DNA from: Planctomycetota bacterium
Lineage (GTDB): Bacteria > Planctomycetota > Phycisphaerae > WQYP01
Assembly: GCA_021810145.1 (NCBI GenBank)
Contig: JAJZJL010000032.1
Location: 1-38,642 of the forward strand
Length of the DNA: 38,642 bases
Reading direction: 5' to 3'
The position numbers and the translations under genes were made by a program. Each line of letters opens with the position of its first letter. Position 1 is the stretch's first letter. A model generated the notes under the pieces. That model ran no database searches. It had not been told where the DNA came from and saw only the letters and a list, made by a program, of their open reading frames with translations. Below, piece by piece: positions 34,216 through 38,642 of this stretch.

Positions 34216-35805
34216 TCAATTTTTTTGAATGTGGAATTCCGCGATCGTCAGTGATGCCTTTTCAGAGATGTGTCCAAAGCGGTGCGGCACGCCGTTGGCC
34301 GAGAAAACACCTGTGCGAAGAATCGCAAAAAGTACGACCATCAGAACAGCGGCAACGGAAATGGCGGCGCACAGTGCTTTGAGCCGGCGGCCACGACCAT
34401 CTGGTTGCACCGGGGCGTGGAGAAGGCAAAACGCTTCATTGTGGATTTTTTCAGCCCGCACTCCCGCATCACGCAAGGCTTGTATCATCATCGTCGTAAA
34501 CGCACCGGGGCCGCATATCCAGAAGGATTTGCCGCTTAAATCTCCGGAGCAGTATTTCCGGATCAGTTCGATGTTGATGCGGCCTTTTTCGCCCTTCCAG
34601 TTTTCATCCGGGCGGCTTAACACATGCACCACACGTACGTTTCCGCTGCTTCGATCCTGATATGCCGCAAGTTCCTCACCAAAGGCTATATCGCGGGTGG
34701 ATTTATTGGCGTACAACAGCAACACGCGCCGGTTTTCACAGCGATCCGTCATCCAGCGCATCATGCTGCGAAACGGTGTGATTCCAATACCTGCGGCAAT
34801 GAACACAAGATCGTCGGCGTGAGAATGAAACAGATGCGAAAAACGGCCAAACGCCCCGTGCACTGTTACCTCATCGCCAGGCTTGGAGTTACCGATGGTG
34901 CGGGTAAAATCGCCAAGCTCCTTGATAGCCAGCATCAGTCCATCCGGCTCGCTGGGGCTGGAGGCAATTGTCCAGACATGTTCCTCGCCGGGAGAGTCCG
35001 CACCGGAACGATGAAAATGAAAGAAAGCGAATTGCCCCGGACTGTAACGCACAGATTCTCCGCGATCGGCTGGTTTCAGCTTGACCTGCCACAGCCCGTT
35101 GCTGATTTCATTGACCGCATCAACACGATACCGATATTTTTTCAGCCGATGCGGCCGGAACATCTGGCTCCAGGCGATTGACGCGAAAGCTGCCGCAACC
35201 ACGGCTAATACCACCATTCGCGACGGCCAGGGGGCAAAAGCCCCGCTGGAAAGCAGGCCATGCCCAAACGCGACAATCAAAACCGCAAAACCCAAAAGGC
35301 GATGCGTTAATCGCCATTTCTCAAATTCCAAGTGCAGGCCGGCCCGGTAAACACTGACGACAATTTGAGCCGTCAGCAGCAAAATGGCTATTCGCCCCAA
35401 CTGCAGATGCCAGGGCAACCAAAGCCGCGTAAACAGGCCGATATGCAAATAAGACAATAATACAAGGTGTATGATAATGGCACAGAAACCCATCAGCGCC
35501 ATTCTGCGGTGAAAAAGCATAACCGCATCAAGGCCGAAGGGTCTGGTAAGCCAGTTGTAACGCGCAGCGAGGATGAAACTTGTGGCGATGATCATCAGCC
35601 CGACAAGACCAAAACCCAACGCTATCTGCTTGATGAATTGACTCTTCGGAACCTGACTGTGCGACGCGGCCAATACCAGCGGTAAAATCAGCGCCGCGGA
35701 ATATAGCAAAATTAACAGTATGGCGCGGGGCCGCAATCCGCTGACAGCCGTTACCGCAGCATCGTCTAAAACCGTTGGTCCCATTTCCAATTCAGATAAA
35801 GCCAT
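34216..35805 (-). CDS. Ferric-reductase-like flavocytochrome with extra C-terminal membrane helix
   Basis: This 529-residue membrane oxidoreductase has ferric-reductase transmembrane helices with two histidine pairs, H99/H113 and H168/H182, each 14 residues apart as needed for two b-type hemes. A FAD domain follows (YSPGQFAFF at about 254-262, HVWTIAS at 276-282), then an NAD(P)H domain (AAGIGITPFRSM at 337-348, CGPGAF at 431-436). Unusually, a further hydrophobic helix at about residues 475-497 and a 30-residue tail follow the reductase domain. Electrons would run from NAD(P)H via FAD and heme across the membrane. The acceptor is unknown. Confidence 0.88.
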   Translation of the reverse strand: MALSELEMGPTVLDDAAVTAVSGLRPRAILLILLYSAALILPLVLAASHSQVPKSQFIKQIALGFGLVGLMIIATSFILAARYNWLTRPFGLDAVMLFHRRMALMGFCAIIIHLVLLSYLHIGLFTRLWLPWHLQLGRIAILLLTAQIVVSVYRAGLHLEFEKWRLTHRLLGFAVLIVAFGHGLLSSGAFAPWPSRMVVLAVVAAAFASIAWSQMFRPHRLKKYRYRVDAVNEISNGLWQVKLKPADRGESVRYSPGQFAFFHFHRSGADSPGEEHVWTIASSPSEPDGLMLAIKELGDFTRTIGNSKPGDEVTVHGAFGRFSHLFHSHADDLVFIAAGIGITPFRSMMRWMTDRCENRRVLLLYANKSTRDIAFGEELAAYQDRSSGNVRVVHVLSRPDENWKGEKGRINIELIRKYCSGDLSGKSFWICGPGAFTTMMIQALRDAGVRAEKIHNEAFCLLHAPVQPDGRGRRLKALCAAISVAAVLMVVLFAILRTGVFSANGVPHRFGHISEKASLTIAEFHIQKN

Positions 35806-35931
35806 CTTGCCAAACCTTTGCTATCCAGGCAATAGCTTGCGGACCAACCGCCGCCAACGCTTTTGCCTCATGCCACACTAGCGGCTGTAATCTTGAGAAT
35901 CAAGGCAGCATTCCTTGAACCATTCCGCCGG

Positions 35932-35983
35932 GGGCCTGTGACAGATTCCGCAAGACCTTTGTCGCAGAAGCGGTCACAGGCCC
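35932..35983. repeat. 11-bp perfect inverted repeat with 30-nt loop
   Basis: GGGCCTGTGAC (35932-35942) and GTCACAGGCCC (35973-35983) are perfect reverse complements. The intervening 30 nt hold a weaker inner pairing (TTCCGCA with TCGCAGAA). It lies in the divergent gap 35806-36194 between the flavocytochrome and SDR genes, about 130-210 bp from the two start codons. I see no gene in the gap. It could be a regulatory operator or an RNA structure. Confidence 0.6.
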
Positions 35984-36194
35984 GTTCCGCCTGGCGCGGC
36001 ACTTTGTGGCGGCATTGCGCGGCACGGGGCAAAACCTGATATCAGAAATCAACGCGTCAAAAACTGGCCCCGCCGATTCCGGTTGAATTGTTGCCCGGCC
36101 CGGCAATCCCTATAATCCGGCATGAAGCAGATGCTGCGAAACATCGCCGGTGTGGCGGTAGCGGCTGGGGCAGTTTTTTTAGAAAGGTTATGTG

Positions 36195-36962
36195 ATGAAG
36201 TTGCAGAACAAAGTGGCCATAGTCACCGGGGCAGCTACAGGAATTGGACAAGGCATCGCCATTCGACTGGCCAAAGAAGGTGCCGCGATAGTCGTGGATT
36301 ATGTGGGTAAGCCCGGAGCCGCGGATGCCACGTTAAACGCCATTAAATCCGCGGGTGGAAAAGCCATTGCGGTTGCCGCGGATGTCAGCAATCCGCAGCA
36401 GGTGCAGGCCATGGTGGATGAAGCGGTCAAAACATTCGGCAGCCTGGATATTCTGGTGAATAACGCGGGAATTGAATTCAAACATCCATTTGTCGAATTT
36501 CCGGTTGAACAATTTCAGAAAATCATTGCGGTGAATTTGATCGGGCCATTTGTGTGCGCCCAAATTGCGGCCAAGCAGATGATTAAACAGGGCAAAGGCG
36601 GACGGATAATCAATATTTCTTCGGTGCACGAAGATTTACCCATGCCGACAAATGCCCCGTATTGTGCCACCAAAGGCGGTATACGCATGTTGACCCGAAC
36701 CATCGCCGTGGAACTTGCGCCGCACAAAATCACCGTCAATAACATTGGTCCGGGTGCCATATTCACCCCCATTGACGCGGATGTTGAAGCCAACAAGGCC
36801 ATGGAGGACGCATTGATGGCGGAAATCCCATTGGGGCGCTGGGGCAAGCCGGAAGAAGTGGCTTCGCTGGCGGCCTTTCTGGCATCCGATGAGGCGGCCT
36901 ATTGCACCGGCTCGACATTCTTTATTGATGGCGGCATGTTGCGGCAGGCGGGTTCCCTGTAG
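36195..36962 (+). CDS. Short-chain dehydrogenase/reductase
   Basis: This 255-residue NAD(P)-dependent SDR has the cofactor motif TGAATGIG (residues 11-18), NNAG (89-92), and the catalytic S143, Y156 and K160 in ISSVHEDLPMP and YCATKGG. The C-terminus FFIDGGM is also typical. It looks like the glucose 1-dehydrogenase or 3-oxoacyl-ACP reductase-like group, which cannot be told apart here. AAAGG lies 7 bp before ATG 36195, preferred over the GTG 3 bp upstream. The DinB-family gene follows 30 bp after its stop, so they are likely cotranscribed. Confidence 0.93.
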   Translation: MKLQNKVAIVTGAATGIGQGIAIRLAKEGAAIVVDYVGKPGAADATLNAIKSAGGKAIAVAADVSNPQQVQAMVDEAVKTFGSLDILVNNAGIEFKHPFVEFPVEQFQKIIAVNLIGPFVCAQIAAKQMIKQGKGGRIINISSVHEDLPMPTNAPYCATKGGIRMLTRTIAVELAPHKITVNNIGPGAIFTPIDADVEANKAMEDALMAEIPLGRWGKPEEVASLAAFLASDEAAYCTGSTFFIDGGMLRQAGSL

Positions 36963-36992
36963 GGCTGCCGGCCGTTCCGGGAGGATACGGTA

Positions 36993-37526
36993 ATGGCGAT
37001 TCAATCGGTCAACGGGCGACTTAGCCTGCTGCTGCGCATGATGGATTTCATGTTTTGGGGCGACCGGCGCGTTCTTACCGCCGCTTCCGCAATCAGCGAA
37101 CGGGAATATTACGCCGAACGCGGATTCTCCGCGGGATCGCTGCATAAACTGCTGGTGCATGCCATGGCAGCCCAATGGGTTTGGCTGTCACGCTGGAAAC
37201 ACTTGGAAGTGCAACGCCTGGAGGATGCAAGTGATTATCCCACGCGCGAAAGCCTGGTCAGGCGATGGCCGCGGGTACACCAGGATTTTTCAGAATTTCT
37301 GGCAGCGCAAACGGATGCAACACTGGCATCGGCGATTACTTATCGCAATACGCGCGGTGAAGCGTTCACCTTGCCCCTGGGCGAACTGGTGCTGCATTGC
37401 CTGGATCATGGAACGTATCATCGCGGGCAGGTCAACAGCCTGATCAAGTTAGCCGGCGGGACACCCGTTACACTGAATTATTTCCAGTTCAGTCTGGAAC
37501 ATCCGCTGGGGACCGGGACTTTATGA
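36993..37526 (+). CDS. DinB/YfiT-like putative metalloenzyme
   Basis: This 177-residue four-helix-bundle protein has the DinB pattern: LHKLLVHAMAAQWVWLSRW (H56) in helix 2 and ELVLHCLDHGTYHRGQV (H139, H143) in helix 4, giving the three-histidine metal site. DinB-family members bind zinc or nickel and some are thiol-dependent S-transferases. GGGAGG lies 6 bp before ATG 36993. Its last codons overlap the ATG of the rhodanese gene by 4 bp (ATGA), which suggests coupled translation and related roles, perhaps in thiol chemistry. Confidence 0.88.
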   Translation: MAIQSVNGRLSLLLRMMDFMFWGDRRVLTAASAISEREYYAERGFSAGSLHKLLVHAMAAQWVWLSRWKHLEVQRLEDASDYPTRESLVRRWPRVHQDFSEFLAAQTDATLASAITYRNTRGEAFTLPLGELVLHCLDHGTYHRGQVNSLIKLAGGTPVTLNYFQFSLEHPLGTGTL

Positions 37527-38071
37527 ATAAGTTCCTGATATCGGCAATTGTGGCGGCGGCGGCGCTGGCGGGAATCGGCGGGTACCGCTGGTATCAGCAC
37601 AGCCGCCGGCTGACCTGGGAAAAAGTCGATGGCATGATCGCCAATGCATTCCCGCAGGTGCCACAGTTGACGGTGCAGGCGCTGCATACCTGGCTTACCG
37701 ATCCGCACAAGTCACCACCGGTTCTGCTGGATGTTCGGGCGAAGCAGGAATATGACGTCAGTCACCTGCATGATGCGAGGTGGATCAACACCGATGAACC
37801 GGTCAGCCAGGCGATGGCCGGCATTGAGCATGATCAACCCATCGTCGCATATTGTTCAGTGGGGTATCGTTCATCCGCATATTGCGCCCGGCTGATGAAA
37901 GACGGCTTTAACCATGTGTATGATTTAAAAGGATCGATTTTTCAATGGGCCAACGCGGGGCTTCCGGTCTATCGCGCGGGTAAAATCGCGCATCATGTGC
38001 ATCCGTACGATCGCCATTGGGGACAATTGCTTAAGCGATCGCTTTGGGCATGGCACCCGCCAAAGCCGTAA
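37523..38071 (+). CDS. Membrane-anchored rhodanese-like protein
   Basis: This 182-residue protein has an N-terminal hydrophobic helix (about residues 4-20) and a rhodanese domain from about residue 55: LLDVRAKQEYDVSHL, then the active loop CSVGYRSS with C111. The full catalytic cysteine is present, so sulfurtransferase activity is possible in the periplasm or at the membrane. The start ATG overlaps the DinB stop (ATGA), so the longer frame from 37397 is an artefact. It is tail-to-tail with the TlpA-like gene after 92 bp. Confidence 0.88.
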   Translation: MNKFLISAIVAAAALAGIGGYRWYQHSRRLTWEKVDGMIANAFPQVPQLTVQALHTWLTDPHKSPPVLLDVRAKQEYDVSHLHDARWINTDEPVSQAMAGIEHDQPIVAYCSVGYRSSAYCARLMKDGFNHVYDLKGSIFQWANAGLPVYRAGKIAHHVHPYDRHWGQLLKRSLWAWHPPKP

Positions 38072-38163
38072 TCACACCGCGCATAATCAGACTCCTGCCC
38101 TGTGCGCCTCGCCAGGGCGGTCAGTTCATTTTTCCCATGGAAAATCATCGGATTATGCCCGCG

Positions 38164-38642
38164 TCAGTGAGCGGCCGGCCCGTTGTGCAATAACTTCCGG
38201 ACATCCGCCGCAAGCACTTGGGGGGCATAGCCAACGATAATATGTCGCAGCACCCCATGCTGATCGATGACAAACTGGGTGGGAAAACCGCGAATACCCA
38301 GTTTTTGCGCCAAGGCACCGTTTCCGGGGTTGCGGTTAAAAATCTGGGGCCAGCTTTCTTTCGGATGCGCCTTGCGATAACTTTGAACGGAAGCTGCGGT
38401 TGAAAGAACCGGAACGCCAACTACCTCCAGACCATGGCGATGGTACCTGGCATACAAGTTGGAAATATCCGGAGCCTCTTTCAGACACCACGGGCACCAG
38501 GTACCCCAGAAATCTACGACAATTACTTTGCCCTTCCATTTGGCTGTGTTAAGTCGGCCTCCGCCCAGAAGTTGGCCGCGTAAAACCAAGGCACTCCCTT
38601 TGGCCGTAGCAGATGTTCCCCCCGCAACTTGTGCCACACTGC
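38164..38642 (-). CDS. TlpA-like thioredoxin-family protein (5' end cut by window edge)
   Basis: At least 157 residues. VDFWGTWCPWCLKEAP (about residues 41-56) has the redox-active WCPWC motif, and GIRGFPTQFVID has the cis-proline. This is the TlpA/ResA-type extracytoplasmic thiol reductase or AhpC-TSA fold, used in cytochrome c or disulfide maturation. The frame is open to the edge and the first listed codon is GTG, so the real start, likely with a signal peptide, lies outside the window. It faces the rhodanese gene. Confidence 0.9.
   Translation of the reverse strand, partial: SVAQVAGGTSATAKGSALVLRGQLLGGGRLNTAKWKGKVIVVDFWGTWCPWCLKEAPDISNLYARYHRHGLEVVGVPVLSTAASVQSYRKAHPKESWPQIFNRNPGNGALAQKLGIRGFPTQFVIDQHGVLRHIIVGYAPQVLAADVRKLLHNGPAAH

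Overview
The window looks like a chromosomal piece of a Planctomycetota bacterium, most likely class Phycisphaerae, with Verrucomicrobiota as the main alternative. This is inferred from several traits: two exported proteins with PEP-CTERM tails ending in poly-arginine, an F-ATPase b subunit with a signal-peptide-like N-terminus, P-loop sulfotransferase-like proteins of a type I associate with planctomycetes, a minority of clear Shine-Dalgarno sites with several TTG/GTG starts, and short-unit tandem repeats between genes. No rRNA, tRNA, transposase, integrase or CRISPR array was found.

Layout. 1-4.5 kb: the tail of an unidentified gene, a short sulfotransferase-like protein, an APC-family amino-acid permease, and two PEP-CTERM secreted proteins, one of them a phosphoesterase. 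4.8-6.8 kb: a large alkaline-phosphatase-superfamily phosphodiesterase fused to TPR repeats. 6.8-14.8 kb: a complete-looking F-type ATP synthase operon on the minus strand (atpZ-atpI-atpB-atpE-atpF-atpH-atpA-atpG-atpD) with a good sigma70-type promoter. The epsilon gene atpC is absent from its usual place after atpD. 15-32.1 kb: an exopolysaccharide/glycan locus on both strands, with a sulfotransferase, six glycosyltransferases, a Wzx-type flippase, a Wzy-type polymerase, an FkbM methyltransferase, a membrane-anchored SGNH protein, a right-handed beta-helix protein and a WcaF-like acetyltransferase. 32.5-38.6 kb: a solitary HicB-like antitoxin, an aldo/keto reductase, a ferric-reductase-like flavocytochrome, an SDR/DinB/rhodanese gene cluster and a TlpA-like thioredoxin cut by the window edge.

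The polysaccharide locus can be read as one pathway. Cytosolic glycosyltransferases build a repeat unit, FkbM, sulfotransferase and acetyltransferase genes decorate it, Wzx flips it and Wzy polymerises it; the SGNH and beta-helix proteins may modify it further. No initiating phosphoglycosyltransferase and no Wza/Wzc export gene is visible, so the locus probably continues elsewhere or depends on unlinked genes.

The most notable non-gene structures are an inverted pair of heptamer minisatellites (16.25-16.54 kb), a nonamer array (33.05-33.13 kb), a geneless segment of about 1 kb bracketed by a TATAAT box and an intrinsic terminator (20.7-21.7 kb), and several long perfect inverted repeats. I see no proven new system. 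The strongest leads are the epsilon-less ATP synthase operon, the heptamer arrays, and the geneless segment inside the glycan locus.
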